Below are positions 56,144-64,000 of a stretch of 64,000 bases of DNA, piece by piece; position 1 is the first letter of the stretch; each line of letters begins with the position of its first letter. The position numbers were made by a program, and so were the translations under genes. The notes below the pieces were generated by a model that worked only from the letters and a program-made list of their open reading frames with translations, ran no database searches and had not been told where the DNA came from. The stretch is from CAZOGW01 sp964579415 (GTDB taxonomy: Bacteria > Actinomycetota > Acidimicrobiia > Spongiisociales > UBA5794): positions 7,987 to 71,986 of the forward strand of contig CAZOGW010000004.1 of NCBI GenBank assembly GCA_964579415.1. Reading direction: 5' to 3'.

Positions 56144-56322
56144 AGCCAGTCCCAGAGGAGGATGAGGCCCTGTACCAGCCGCCAGCCCAGGTAGAGGCTC
56201 ACCATCACGATGGTCAGGATGAAGGTGAAAGGCCACTTCTCCTCGGCCTGGGGCGGCGCCATGTCCTCGCCGTGATGCTCCTCGTCGCCGGGCGGCGTCG
56301 CCGCGGGGTTCTGGTCGGTCAT
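56144..56322 (-). CDS. small membrane protein, truncated by assembly gap
   Basis: Partial gene of at least 59 residues: an acidic, hydrophilic N-terminus (MTDQNPAATPPGDEEHHGED) followed by one membrane helix, FILTIVMVSLYLGWRLVQGL. The 3' end is lost in the gap. ATG 56322 overlaps the carboxylase stop as ATGA. Probably a small accessory membrane protein; not recognised. Confidence 0.7.
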
Positions 56323-57866
56323 ACCGGGGGTACGCCGTGGCGCCGCCCCGAGAACGTCCGGTCCTTGTGCGCCGCAAACTCCAGCCGGGCAACGATCTCG
56401 CCGCGGAGGTCGCCGGGGTCGACAACCGCGTCGATCACCAACTCGGAGGCGAGGCGCATCAGGTCGACGTCCTCGCTGTACTCCTCGCGCCGCTCCGCCA
56501 CGAACCCGGCGCGCTCCGCTTCCGGCAGCTCCTGGATCTTGTTGTAGTAGACGGCGTTGACCGCAGCCTCGGGGCCCATGACGGCGATCTCGGCGGTGGG
56601 CAGCGCCAGGGTGGCCTCGGGGCGCAGCCCGGGCCCGGAGAAGGCGTAGAGACCGGCGCCGTAGGCCTTGCGAACGATGATGGAGAGGCGGGGCACGGTG
56701 GCCTCGGCGATGGCGGTGAGCATCTTGGCGCCGGCCCGGATGATGCCCTGGCGCTCCACCTGGGTACCGATCATGAAACCGGGCACGTCGGCGAAAAACA
56801 GCAGCGGGATGTTGAAGGCATCGCACAGCCAGATGAACCGCGCCGCCTTGTCCGCCGAGTCGACGAAGAGAACCCCTCCCAGGTGATTCGGCTGGGAGGC
56901 CACGATGCCGACGGTGCGCCCGTCGATGCGGGCCAGTGCCGTGATCACCTCGGGGGCGAAAAGCTCCTTGACCTGGAGCAGGCTGTCGGCGTCGACGATC
57001 CCCGCCAGGAACTCGGCCATGTCGTAGCCCTGGGTGGAGTCGGCCGGGATGACGGCGCCGGGGTCGTCACGTTCGGGTGCTTCGCCGAGGAAGTCGGCCG
57101 GCAGCACCCGGTAACTGTCCGGCATGTAGGAGAAGTAATGCCGGGCCCACCACACCGCCTCCTCGTCGCCGGCGACGAGGGCGTCGCCGCATCCCGACAC
57201 GGTGCAGTGCATGCGGGCGCCGCCCATCTCTTCCAGGGTGGTCTCCTCGCCGATGACCATCTGCGCCATCCTCGGCGACCCCAGGTACATCGAGGCACGA
57301 CCTTCCACCATGATGACCACGTCGCAGAACGAGGGGATGTAGGCGCCGCCGGCTGCCGAGGGCCCGAACAGGCAGCAGATCTGCGGTACCCGGCCCGACA
57401 GCCGCACCTGGGTGTAGAAGATCTTGCCGGCGCCGCGCCGGCCGGGGAACAGCTCCACCTGGTCCGTGATGCGGGCTCCCGCCGAATCCACCAGGTAGAA
57501 GACGGGGAGCAACTCGTCGTAGGCGGTCTCCAGCGCCCGGATGATCTTCTCCACGGTGCGGGCGCCCCAACTCCCCGCCTTCACGGTGGGGTCGTTGGCG
57601 ATGACCATCACCGCCCGGCCGTCGACGCGGCCCCTCCCGGTGACGACGGCGTCGGCGGCGAGCCCGTCGGCCATGGCGTTGGCGAGCAGGCCGTCCTCGA
57701 CGAAGGAGCCCGGGTCGCACAGCAGGCCGACCCGATCCCGCACGAACAGCTTGCCCTGTTCCGCCAGCTTCTCGTGATAGCGGGGCGCCCCGCCCGATGT
57801 GGCCCTGGCGGCGGCGGCGGCGAACCGCTCTACGGCGTCGCCCGATATCTCCGTGCCGCTCACCAA
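56319..57866 (-). CDS. acyl-CoA carboxylase beta subunit (carboxyltransferase)
   Basis: Carboxyltransferase of about 515 residues of the propionyl-/acetyl-CoA carboxylase family, moving CO2 from carboxybiotin to an acyl-CoA. ERFAAAAARATSGGAPRYHE, the LVDSAGARITDQVELFPGRR oxyanion region, FGPSAAGGAYIPSFCDVVIM and the C-terminal GFMIGTQVERQGIIRAGAKM with RKAYGAGLYAFSG are conserved. The biotin carboxylase subunit is not in the window. A GTG at 57863 is an alternative start. It is coupled to the small membrane protein. Confidence 0.93.
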   Translation of the reverse strand: MVSGTEISGDAVERFAAAAARATSGGAPRYHEKLAEQGKLFVRDRVGLLCDPGSFVEDGLLANAMADGLAADAVVTGRGRVDGRAVMVIANDPTVKAGSWGARTVEKIIRALETAYDELLPVFYLVDSAGARITDQVELFPGRRGAGKIFYTQVRLSGRVPQICCLFGPSAAGGAYIPSFCDVVIMVEGRASMYLGSPRMAQMVIGEETTLEEMGGARMHCTVSGCGDALVAGDEEAVWWARHYFSYMPDSYRVLPADFLGEAPERDDPGAVIPADSTQGYDMAEFLAGIVDADSLLQVKELFAPEVITALARIDGRTVGIVASQPNHLGGVLFVDSADKAARFIWLCDAFNIPLLFFADVPGFMIGTQVERQGIIRAGAKMLTAIAEATVPRLSIIVRKAYGAGLYAFSGPGLRPEATLALPTAEIAVMGPEAAVNAVYYNKIQELPEAERAGFVAERREEYSEDVDLMRLASELVIDAVVDPGDLRGEIVARLEFAAHKDRTFSGRRHGVPPV

Positions 57867-58051
57867 CTGCTCCGCCTCGTCTCGATCACCATGCCGTCAG
57901 GGTAGAGGACGCCGTGGCAGCTCCGGCGCAAGCTCGATGTATCACGGACGATCCGGCACGCTCTGCTGATGCGAGTTCCCGCAACCTCCATCGGACCCCT
58001 GCTGCGGGAGCCCACGGACAGCCGTCGCACCGACGCCGCGCCTCCAAGGCG

Positions 58052-59371
58052 TCACGTGCGGCGGTTGTGCCGTCTCCGCTGGTAGAAACGCACCGGCGTG
58101 CCGAGAAGTTCGACCTCGCCGCGGAGCCGCCTCTCGAGGAAGCGCAGGTAGTCGGGGCCCAGGTCGCCGCCTCGCATGAACAGCACGATGGTGGGTGGCG
58201 ATGTCTCCGCCTGGACGGCGTAGATGATGCGGGCCCGCTTGCCCTGCCGGACCGGGGGCGGGTGCGCCTCCTGCCAGGTGCGGATGAGGCGGTTCAGCTC
58301 CGGGGTGGGGATCCGGGTGCGCCGCGTCTCCAATACCGCCTTGACCGCCTTGGGCAGCCGGTGGGTGCGGCTCCCGGTCCGCGCCGACATGCGCAGCACC
58401 GGCGCCCACGAAATGAACTGGAGGCGGTCGGCGAGACCGTCCTCGGTGATCGCCCGGGATTCTTCGTCGACGGCGTCCCACTTGTTGAGCACCACGATGA
58501 TGCCGGTGCCGGCACCGACGATCTCGTCGGCGAGCCGCTGCTCCTGGTGGGTGACTCCCTGCGTGCCGTCGATGACGAGGAGGGCGACGTCGGCCTGCTT
58601 GACCACCTCGCGGGCTCGCTCCACCGCGTAGTACTCGATGTCGTCCTTGATGTTGCTGCGGCGGCGGATGCCGGCGGTGTCGATGATCTCGAACGGTTCC
58701 CCGTCAAGCTCGACGACGATGTTGATCGGGTCCCGTGTGGTGCCCGGCACGTCGGAGACGAGTACCCGCTCCTCGCCGGCGAGCTTGTTGAGCAAGGTCG
58801 ACTTGCCCACGTTGGGCCGGCCGATGATGGCCAGGCTGGCGAGAGGCTCGGTGTGGTCGCCGCTGCCCTCCTCGGGCAGCAGGCTCACCAGGACGTCGAG
58901 GAAGTCCCCCGTACCGCGGCCGTGCTGGGCGCTGACGGGCAGCGGGGCTCCCAGGCCCAGCGCCCAAAGGTGGTCCAGATCACCCTCCTGCCGCTCCCCG
59001 TCGACCTTGTTGGCCACGAACAGGTAGGGAACGCCGCTCCTCAGCAGGAGCCGGGCGATCCCCTGGTCGTCGTCGGTGACCTCGGTGGTGGCGTCGGCCA
59101 CGAACACGACCAGGTCCGCCCTTCCCACCGCCGACTCGGACTGGGAGCGGATGTCGGCGACGAGTTGTTCGTCGGGGCTCAGCTCCCACCCGCCGGTATC
59201 GACGATGACGAACTGGCGGCGGTTCCACTCGGCGAGCATCTCACGCCGGTCCCGGGTGACGCCGGCCTGCTCGTCGACGACGGCGGCGCGGCGGCGCAGC
59301 ACCCGGTTGACCAGGGTCGACTTGCCCACATTGGGCCGGCCGATGACGGCGACGACAGGGAGGGTGTTCAC
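58052..59371 (-). CDS. der: ribosome biogenesis GTPase Der
   Basis: Double-GTPase of 439 residues needed for large-subunit assembly. The two G domains have P-loops GRPNVGKST at about residues 11-19 and 184-192, with DTGGWE and DTAGIRRRSNIKDDIEYYAV switch II regions, NKVD and NKWD G4 motifs, and a C-terminal KH-like domain (PPPVRQGKRARIIYAVQAE). GTG 59371 overlaps the DUF512 stop as GTGA. Pairing with DUF512 is also seen in clostridia. Confidence 0.96.
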   Translation of the reverse strand: MNTLPVVAVIGRPNVGKSTLVNRVLRRRAAVVDEQAGVTRDRREMLAEWNRRQFVIVDTGGWELSPDEQLVADIRSQSESAVGRADLVVFVADATTEVTDDDQGIARLLLRSGVPYLFVANKVDGERQEGDLDHLWALGLGAPLPVSAQHGRGTGDFLDVLVSLLPEEGSGDHTEPLASLAIIGRPNVGKSTLLNKLAGEERVLVSDVPGTTRDPINIVVELDGEPFEIIDTAGIRRRSNIKDDIEYYAVERAREVVKQADVALLVIDGTQGVTHQEQRLADEIVGAGTGIIVVLNKWDAVDEESRAITEDGLADRLQFISWAPVLRMSARTGSRTHRLPKAVKAVLETRRTRIPTPELNRLIRTWQEAHPPPVRQGKRARIIYAVQAETSPPTIVLFMRGGDLGPDYLRFLERRLRGEVELLGTPVRFYQRRRHNRRT

Positions 59372-60753
59372 GCGGCGACGCCTTCGAGGAGGCCGGCCGC
59401 CGTCGCCTCCACCACCCGCAGCGGGGCCTTGGCCGCCGCGGCAACGTCGGCCAGTTCCGTCTGGTCGAGGAACCTGTCGCCCTGGAGAGCCACGTCGGGC
59501 AGCAGGTACATCGCCGCCGGCCCGGCGTCCTCGACCAGGGTGCGGCGCAGGTCCTCGCCGACGATGAGCCCGGCGACGGCCACGTTGCCCTTGAAGAAGT
59601 CGTTGCGCACCGGCAGCAGCCGGATCTTGCGGCCGCTGAGCCTCTCCAGCCGGGAGCGCACCGGCTCCAGCGCCCGTGCCCCGTACTCCCCCGTCACCAC
59701 CACCACGGGGCCGGCGGTCGGCGCCGGCGGGTCGGCGGAGAGGTGGCGGAGCGACCGGTAGCCCTCGGCGGGGGCCGCCGGGATGGAGCGCCACTCCCCG
59801 GTGATGATGGGCAACCCTCCCCCGCTGCCGCGCTCCAGGCGGTCGATCTCGTCGTAGAGGGCTCGCACCATGCCGATGCCGTTCTCGTGCTGGGAGTAGC
59901 CCTCGTAGTTCTCGGTCGCCGGGAAGGGCATGCCGGCCATCAGGTACAGCTCGTCGGAGGCGAAGAACATGCGGCGGCCCAGGCGCTCCAGGGCCTGTTC
60001 CTGCCAGTGGTGGAGAATGGAAAGGTCCCGCTGCGCCTGCTCGGCGGTGTGGGGGACCAGCGACGGCTCGGTGTTGAACTGCGACACCCCGAGCGGCACC
60101 ACACCCACCGAGGCCAGCCCGGGGTAGCGCAGCACGATCTCGGCGCAGGTGCGTTCCAGCACACCGGCGGCGTTGATGTCGGGGCAGAGCACCACCTGGC
60201 CATGCACCTCGACGTCCCGGTCGAGCAGGGCACGCAGCCAGCGCAGGCTGGTGGCCCCCCGCGGGTTGCGCAGCATCCGGGAGCGCACTTCCGGGTCGGT
60301 GGCGTGGATGGAGACGTAGAGCGGACCCAGTCGCTCGTCGACGACACGTGCCAGGTCGAGCTCGGTGAACCGGGTCAGGGTGGTGAAGTTTCCGTAGAGG
60401 AACGACAGCCGGTAGTCGTCGTCCTTGAGGTAGAGGGACTTCCGCATCCCCGGGGGGAGCTGGTAGATGAAGCAGAACTCGCAGTGGTTGTCGCAGGTCT
60501 GAACCCGGTCGAAGATCGAGGCGTTGAGCCGCAGACCGAGCGGGGCTGCCGCCGTCTTGTCGACGGTGACGTCCCAGTCGAGGCCGTTGCGGCGCAGGCT
60601 GAGGCGGGGGTCTTCGTCGTCGACGAGCTGCTGGTATTCGATGACGTCGGTGGGAATGACGCCGTTGATCGCCACCAACTCGTCGCCGGGGCTGAGCCCG
60701 GCGACCGCGGCAGGACTGCCCGGAACAACCTCGAGAACCGTCGGATACGACAT
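59368..60753 (-). CDS. DUF512 protein with PDZ and radical SAM-like cluster
   Basis: Protein of 461 residues with an N-terminal PDZ domain (VPGSPAAVAGLSPGDELVAI), a cysteine cluster C87-x3-C91-x2-C94 in QTCDNHCEFCFIYQLP of radical SAM type, and the C-terminal DUF512 region (FFKGNVAVAGLIVGEDLRRT). The function is unknown. A TACAAT box lies 12 bases before ATG 60753. Divergent from ispH and co-transcribed with der, suggesting a link to ribosome or tRNA maturation. Confidence 0.93.
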   Translation of the reverse strand: MSYPTVLEVVPGSPAAVAGLSPGDELVAINGVIPTDVIEYQQLVDDEDPRLSLRRNGLDWDVTVDKTAAAPLGLRLNASIFDRVQTCDNHCEFCFIYQLPPGMRKSLYLKDDDYRLSFLYGNFTTLTRFTELDLARVVDERLGPLYVSIHATDPEVRSRMLRNPRGATSLRWLRALLDRDVEVHGQVVLCPDINAAGVLERTCAEIVLRYPGLASVGVVPLGVSQFNTEPSLVPHTAEQAQRDLSILHHWQEQALERLGRRMFFASDELYLMAGMPFPATENYEGYSQHENGIGMVRALYDEIDRLERGSGGGLPIITGEWRSIPAAPAEGYRSLRHLSADPPAPTAGPVVVVTGEYGARALEPVRSRLERLSGRKIRLLPVRNDFFKGNVAVAGLIVGEDLRRTLVEDAGPAAMYLLPDVALQGDRFLDQTELADVAAAAKAPLRVVEATAAGLLEGVAA

Positions 60754-60801
60754 GGGAAGGTGTGGATTGTACCGTGAACCCTCGTCGCACCGGCAGTCCC
60801 C

Positions 60802-60807
60802 TACCAT
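60802..60807 (+). promoter_or_regulatory. leaderless -10 box of ispH
   Basis: TACCAT lies seven bases before ATG 60815. Confidence 0.5.
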
Positions 60808-60814
60808 TGCAGGC

Positions 60815-61861
60815 ATGCCCACCGAAGTCCTGCTCGCCGAGCCGCGCGGCTTCTGCGCCGGGGTGGAGATGGCGATCAAGGCGCTCACCTGGATGGTGCG
60901 CATCTTCGAGCCGCCGGTGTACTGCTACCACGAGATCGTGCACAACGCCGCCGTGGTCGACGTGTTCCGCCGTGCCGGCGTGGTCTTCGTCGACGACATC
61001 TCCCAGGTGCCGCCGGACCGGCCGGTGATGCTCTCCGCGCACGGCTCGGCCCCCGAGGTGGTGGAGGCGGCCGGCCGCACCCAGGCCGTGATGGTGGACG
61101 CGGTGTGCCCGCTGGTCACCAAGGTGCACCACGAGGTCAAGCGCATGGCCGGTCAGGGATTCGACATCATCTACGTCGGTCACGTCGGCCACGACGAGGC
61201 CATCGGCGCTGTCGCCGAGGCACCCGACGCGGTGACCCTGGTCGACCCCCGGGTCGGCATGGACGACTTCACCCCCACGGACCCGGGCAAGGTAGCCCTG
61301 CTGGCGCAGACCACGTTGGGGATGTACGAGTGGGAGGGCGTGCTGGAGACCGCCCGGGCGGAGTACCCGGACCTGTGGACGGCCCGCCGCAGCGACCTGT
61401 GCTACGCCACCACCAACCGCCAGGCGGCGGTGCAGCGGCTGGCGGAGGAGGCGACCCTGATCCTGGTGGTGGGATCGGAGACGTCGTCGAACACCGAGGC
61501 TCTGGTGAGAGTGGCCCGCAAGGCCGGTGTCGAGGCCCACCGCGTCGATGACGCATCAGCGATCGACCCGGCATGGCTGCAGGGCCACGACGTGGTGGCG
61601 GTCACCGCCGGCGCCTCGGCCCCCGACCAGCGGGTGCAGGCGGTGATCGAGGCGGTAGGCCCCACAGGGGGTGTCCGCACCGTCCGGGTCACCGAGGAAG
61701 ACGAGTACTTCCCGCTGCCCCCGGCGATGCGCAAGCTGGCCCAGACCCTGCAGGGCCTGGTCGAAGGCGCCTACGCCTGCCGCACCCCGGGCCTCCCCGG
61801 CCCCATCGAGCAGGACCGCGAGTGGGGCGCCACCGAGGCCCTCGACCTCCTGGCGGTGTGA
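60815..61861 (+). CDS. ispH: 4-hydroxy-3-methylbut-2-enyl diphosphate reductase
   Basis: Last enzyme of the non-mevalonate isoprenoid pathway, 348 residues, making IPP and DMAPP. The three iron-sulfur ligands are C14 in EPRGFCAGVEMAIKAL, C98 in VDAVCPLVTKVH and C196 in SDLCYATTNRQ; HEIVHN and GSETSSNTEAL are also conserved. The stop overlaps the start of an FAD oxidoreductase, which may use isoprenoids such as carotenoid precursors. Confidence 0.96.
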   Translation: MPTEVLLAEPRGFCAGVEMAIKALTWMVRIFEPPVYCYHEIVHNAAVVDVFRRAGVVFVDDISQVPPDRPVMLSAHGSAPEVVEAAGRTQAVMVDAVCPLVTKVHHEVKRMAGQGFDIIYVGHVGHDEAIGAVAEAPDAVTLVDPRVGMDDFTPTDPGKVALLAQTTLGMYEWEGVLETARAEYPDLWTARRSDLCYATTNRQAAVQRLAEEATLILVVGSETSSNTEALVRVARKAGVEAHRVDDASAIDPAWLQGHDVVAVTAGASAPDQRVQAVIEAVGPTGGVRTVRVTEEDEYFPLPPAMRKLAQTLQGLVEGAYACRTPGLPGPIEQDREWGATEALDLLAV

Positions 61862-63249
61862 GTTACGACGCCGTTGTGGTGGGTGCCGGGCCCAACGGGC
61901 TCGCCGCCGCCGCCGAACTGGCGCGGTCGGGACGGCGCGTCCTGGTGGTGGAGCGGGCCGATGAGATCGGCGGAGGGACCCGTACCGAGGAGCTGACGCT
62001 TCCCGGGTTCCGCCACGACGTCTGCTCGGCAATCCACCCCTTTGCGGTCGCCTCCCCCTTCTTCCGCGACTTGGGCCTGGATGTTGAGTGGGTCCATCCC
62101 GAGGTGCCGGTGGCGCATCCGCTACCCGGAGGGGATGCCGGCATCCTCCAGGGCGACGTTGCCGCCACCGCGGCACGGTTCGGCCCCGACGCCGACCGCT
62201 ACCGCCGCATCCTGGAACCCCTGGTGGAGCGGGCCGGAGAGGTGATGGACGACTTCCTCCGGCCTCTCCCTCTCCTCCCCGCCCACCCGGGGAGCTTCGT
62301 CCGCCTTGCCGCCCGTGGAGCGCTGCCGGCTTCGATGCTGGCATCGGGCTTCTCGTCGGCCCGAGCGCGGGCGCTGCTTGCGGGACTCGCCGCCCACGCC
62401 ATCGCCCCTCTCACCTCTCCGCTCACCGGAGGTGTAGCCCTTCTCTTCGCCGTCGCCGGTCACGCCTGGGGTTGGCCCCTGGTCAAAGGCGGCTCGCAAC
62501 GGATCGCCGAGGCGCTGGCCCGGCGGGTGCTGGAGGCCGGAGGAACCATCGAGACCGGTCACACCATCTCGTCACTCGGGGAACTACCGGCGGCCAGGAC
62601 CGTCATCCTCGACGTGATGCCGGAGGCGGCGCTGCGCATCGGCGGCGATCGGGTCGCCGCTGTCGCCCGAAGGCGGCTCACCTGGCGGCGTTCCGGAATC
62701 GCCGTGTTCAAGCTCGATTGGGCGCTGGATGGGCCCATTCCCTGGACGGATGAGTGGAGCCGCCGCGCCGGCACCGTCCACGTGGGCGGGACCTGGGAAG
62801 AGGTGGCGGCGGCGGAAGACCTGGTTCACGCCGGGTCGCACCCGGAGCGGCCTTTCGTGCTCGCCGCCCAGCAGTCCGTCTTCGATCCGACCCGGGCACC
62901 GGAAAGCAAGCACACCGCCTGGGCGTACTGCCACGTGCCCGCCGGATCCGACGTCGACATGACCGAGCGCATCGAGGCACAGATGGAGCGGTTCGCCCCA
63001 GGGTTCCGCGACCTGATCCTGGCCCGCCACACCATGGACTCCGGCGCCTTCGAGGCACACAACCCCAACTACGTCGGAGGCGACATCGCCGGCGGCGGGT
63101 TCGGGATGCGCAGGGTGTTCCAGTTGGGCTCGACCGCCCCCTACCGTCTCGGCGACGGTCTCTTCCTGTGCTCGTCGGCGACTCCTCCCGGTGCCGGTGT
63201 CCACGGCATGTGCGGCTACTACGCCGCCCGGGCGGCGCTCAAGGCCTGA
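61858..63249 (+). CDS. phytoene-desaturase-like FAD oxidoreductase
   Basis: FAD-dependent amine oxidase/phytoene desaturase-type protein of 463 residues. The dinucleotide-binding motif is YDAVVVGAGPNGLAAAAELA with ERADEIGGGTRTEEL, followed by FRHDVCSAIHPF and the C-terminal FLCSSATPPGAGVHGMCGYY. GTG 61858 overlaps the ispH stop as GTGA. Fusion-like coupling with ispH hints at an isoprenoid or carotenoid substrate, but related enzymes (CrtI family and NAD(P)/FAD-dependent oxidoreductases) act on many lipids. Confidence 0.88.
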   Translation: MSYDAVVVGAGPNGLAAAAELARSGRRVLVVERADEIGGGTRTEELTLPGFRHDVCSAIHPFAVASPFFRDLGLDVEWVHPEVPVAHPLPGGDAGILQGDVAATAARFGPDADRYRRILEPLVERAGEVMDDFLRPLPLLPAHPGSFVRLAARGALPASMLASGFSSARARALLAGLAAHAIAPLTSPLTGGVALLFAVAGHAWGWPLVKGGSQRIAEALARRVLEAGGTIETGHTISSLGELPAARTVILDVMPEAALRIGGDRVAAVARRRLTWRRSGIAVFKLDWALDGPIPWTDEWSRRAGTVHVGGTWEEVAAAEDLVHAGSHPERPFVLAAQQSVFDPTRAPESKHTAWAYCHVPAGSDVDMTERIEAQMERFAPGFRDLILARHTMDSGAFEAHNPNYVGGDIAGGGFGMRRVFQLGSTAPYRLGDGLFLCSSATPPGAGVHGMCGYYAARAALKA

Positions 63250-63347
63250 CGGAGCATCCCCTCACCCAGACACCGATGGATTCCGGCTCCGTGGTCGGTG
63301 ACTGCGCCGCATCCGATCGTCCCCGGTGGTGGCCCAGAGGCCACAGC

Positions 63348-63995
63348 TCAATCGACGGCTGCCACCAGGTCGAGCACGATCGTCACCACCTGCTCCAGGG
63401 TGAGGTCGCCGGTGTCGATGACGGCGGCGTCGGCGGCGGGTTGGAGCGGGGAGGCGGCACGGGTGGAGTCCCTCTCGTCGCGGCGGGCCAGTTCGGCGGC
63501 GATGTCGTCGGTGGAGCGACCGGCGGCCTCGGAGTCCCCGGCGCGGCGGGCGGCACGGATGTCGGGGTCGGCCGTCAGGAAGACCTTCACCGGGGCATCG
63601 GGGAACACCACCGAGCCGATGTCGCGACCTTCCACCACGGCGCGGAATCCCCGCTCTCTCACCCACGAGCGCTGGCGGGCCACCACGCTGGTGCGAACCC
63701 CGGGATGGGCGGCGACAACGGAGGAGGCAGCCGTCACCTCCGGCGACCGGGTCCGTTCGGTGATGTCGACGCCGTCGAGGAGCACGACACCTTCCCGGTA
63801 GTCGATGTCTGCCGCCTCCACCACCGCGGTGGCGGCCACGGCGTCGTGCGGGTCGACACCGGCATCGAGCACGGCGACGGCGGCCGCCCGGTAGTTGGAG
63901 CCCGTGTCGAGATGGGGAAGTTCGAGGCGGCGGGCGACCAGGCGCGCCACGGTGCTCTTCCCCACCCCGCCGGGTCCGTCGATGGTTATGACCAC
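63348..63995 (-). CDS. cmk: cytidylate kinase (start at or near window edge)
   Basis: CMP/dCMP kinase of about 215 residues. The P-loop VITIDGPGGVGKSTVARLVA is at residues 2-21; the family LDTGSNYRA (usually DTG-x-M-YRA), EGRDIGSVVFPDAPVKVFLT and RRDERDSTRAASPL are present. GTG 63995 is the likely start but a few bases of upstream sequence are missing. Convergent with the FAD oxidoreductase gene. Confidence 0.94.
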   Translation of the reverse strand: MVITIDGPGGVGKSTVARLVARRLELPHLDTGSNYRAAAVAVLDAGVDPHDAVAATAVVEAADIDYREGVVLLDGVDITERTRSPEVTAASSVVAAHPGVRTSVVARQRSWVRERGFRAVVEGRDIGSVVFPDAPVKVFLTADPDIRAARRAGDSEAAGRSTDDIAAELARRDERDSTRAASPLQPAADAAVIDTGDLTLEQVVTIVLDLVAAVD

Positions 63996-64000
63996 AACCC

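Noticed and set aside
57867..58051. Gene or RNA between der and the carboxylase gene
   Set aside because: Only scattered short frames and a weak seven-base inverted repeat; nothing convincing.
63329..63344. GTGGCC-CAGA-GGCCAC hairpin between convergent genes
   Set aside because: Six-base stem without T-tract; too weak to call a terminator here.
63900..63930. LDTGSNYRA in cytidylate kinase as a broken active site
   Set aside because: The change from the usual methionine in this loop is noted, but all phosphate- and nucleotide-binding motifs are intact, so loss of function is not supported.

Overview
The window is GC-rich bacterial DNA from an actinomycete-like organism, most likely an uncultured member of Actinomycetota. 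The best evidence is a gcvH / FHA protein (GarA-OdhI type) / MerR (FtsR type) / bifunctional nuclease / second MerR neighbourhood, which matches the conserved actinobacterial cluster around gcvH. A polyphosphate glucokinase, actinobacterial-type leaderless promoters and heavy codon bias agree with this. Two runs of exactly 100 Ns (38163-38262 and 56044-56143) show that this is a scaffold from a draft genome, probably a metagenome bin. I cannot name the genus.

Layout. 1-6.2 kb: the 5' part of glucose-6-phosphate isomerase, a LemA/DUF2207 pair, a DUF4404 gene bracketed by inverted repeat arrays, an AAA-type ATPase and a DUF2237 protein. 6.4-7.8 kb: a WYL-type regulator with a divergent 53-residue gene and an orphan antitoxin-like gene. 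7.9-16.5 kb: a beta-glucoside utilisation operon on the minus strand (LacI regulator, CUT1 sugar importer, GH1, GH5-like and Gfo/Idh/MocA enzymes) with two palindromic LacI-type operators. 16.8-19.3 kb: YgjP-like metallopeptidase, flavodoxin-like protein and CapA-like lipoprotein. 19.3-22.6 kb: a divergent Fur/zinc-uptake locus (znuA-znuB against fur-znuC) sharing one operator. 22.7-28.2 kb: ATP-dependent DNA ligase, a pectate-lyase-fold lipoprotein, an acyl-CoA dehydrogenase and a zinc metallopeptidase. 28.3-32.4 kb: a second complete CUT1 importer. 32.5-35.5 kb: a long protein joining a ribbon-helix-helix DNA-binding region, a transmembrane helix and a BNR/sortilin-type propeller. 35.8-40.8 kb: glutaryl-CoA dehydrogenase, D-cysteine desulfhydrase-like enzyme, RNase HII, YqgE and an AI-2E-family permease. 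40.9-50.2 kb: two tightly overlapping operons, one with MerR, a PD-(D/E)XK-like protein, GcvT, an unknown protein, PpgK and a hydrolase, the other with DUF6941, PgsA, GcvH, FHA, MerR, DacF, Hpt and BFN. 50.3-56 kb: mixed single genes and tRNA-Pro(GGG). 56.1-64 kb: acyl-CoA carboxylase beta subunit, Der, DUF512 radical SAM protein, IspH, an FAD oxidoreductase and cytidylate kinase.

The most unusual feature is a family of tandem heptamer arrays with a GTACNNN unit (GTACTTG, GTACTAC, GTACTAA/GTACTAG, and more degenerate GTACTGA forms). About fifteen lie in this window, almost all between genes. Some form long perfect hairpins, some occur as inverted pairs around a gene or a short spacer, and several supply or abut the stop codons of neighbouring genes. 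Other observations are the RHH-transmembrane-propeller fusion, two stop/start junctions of the form CTGA that imply CTG start codons, and a consistent TANNNT box 5-9 bases before many start codons, indicating leaderless transcripts.
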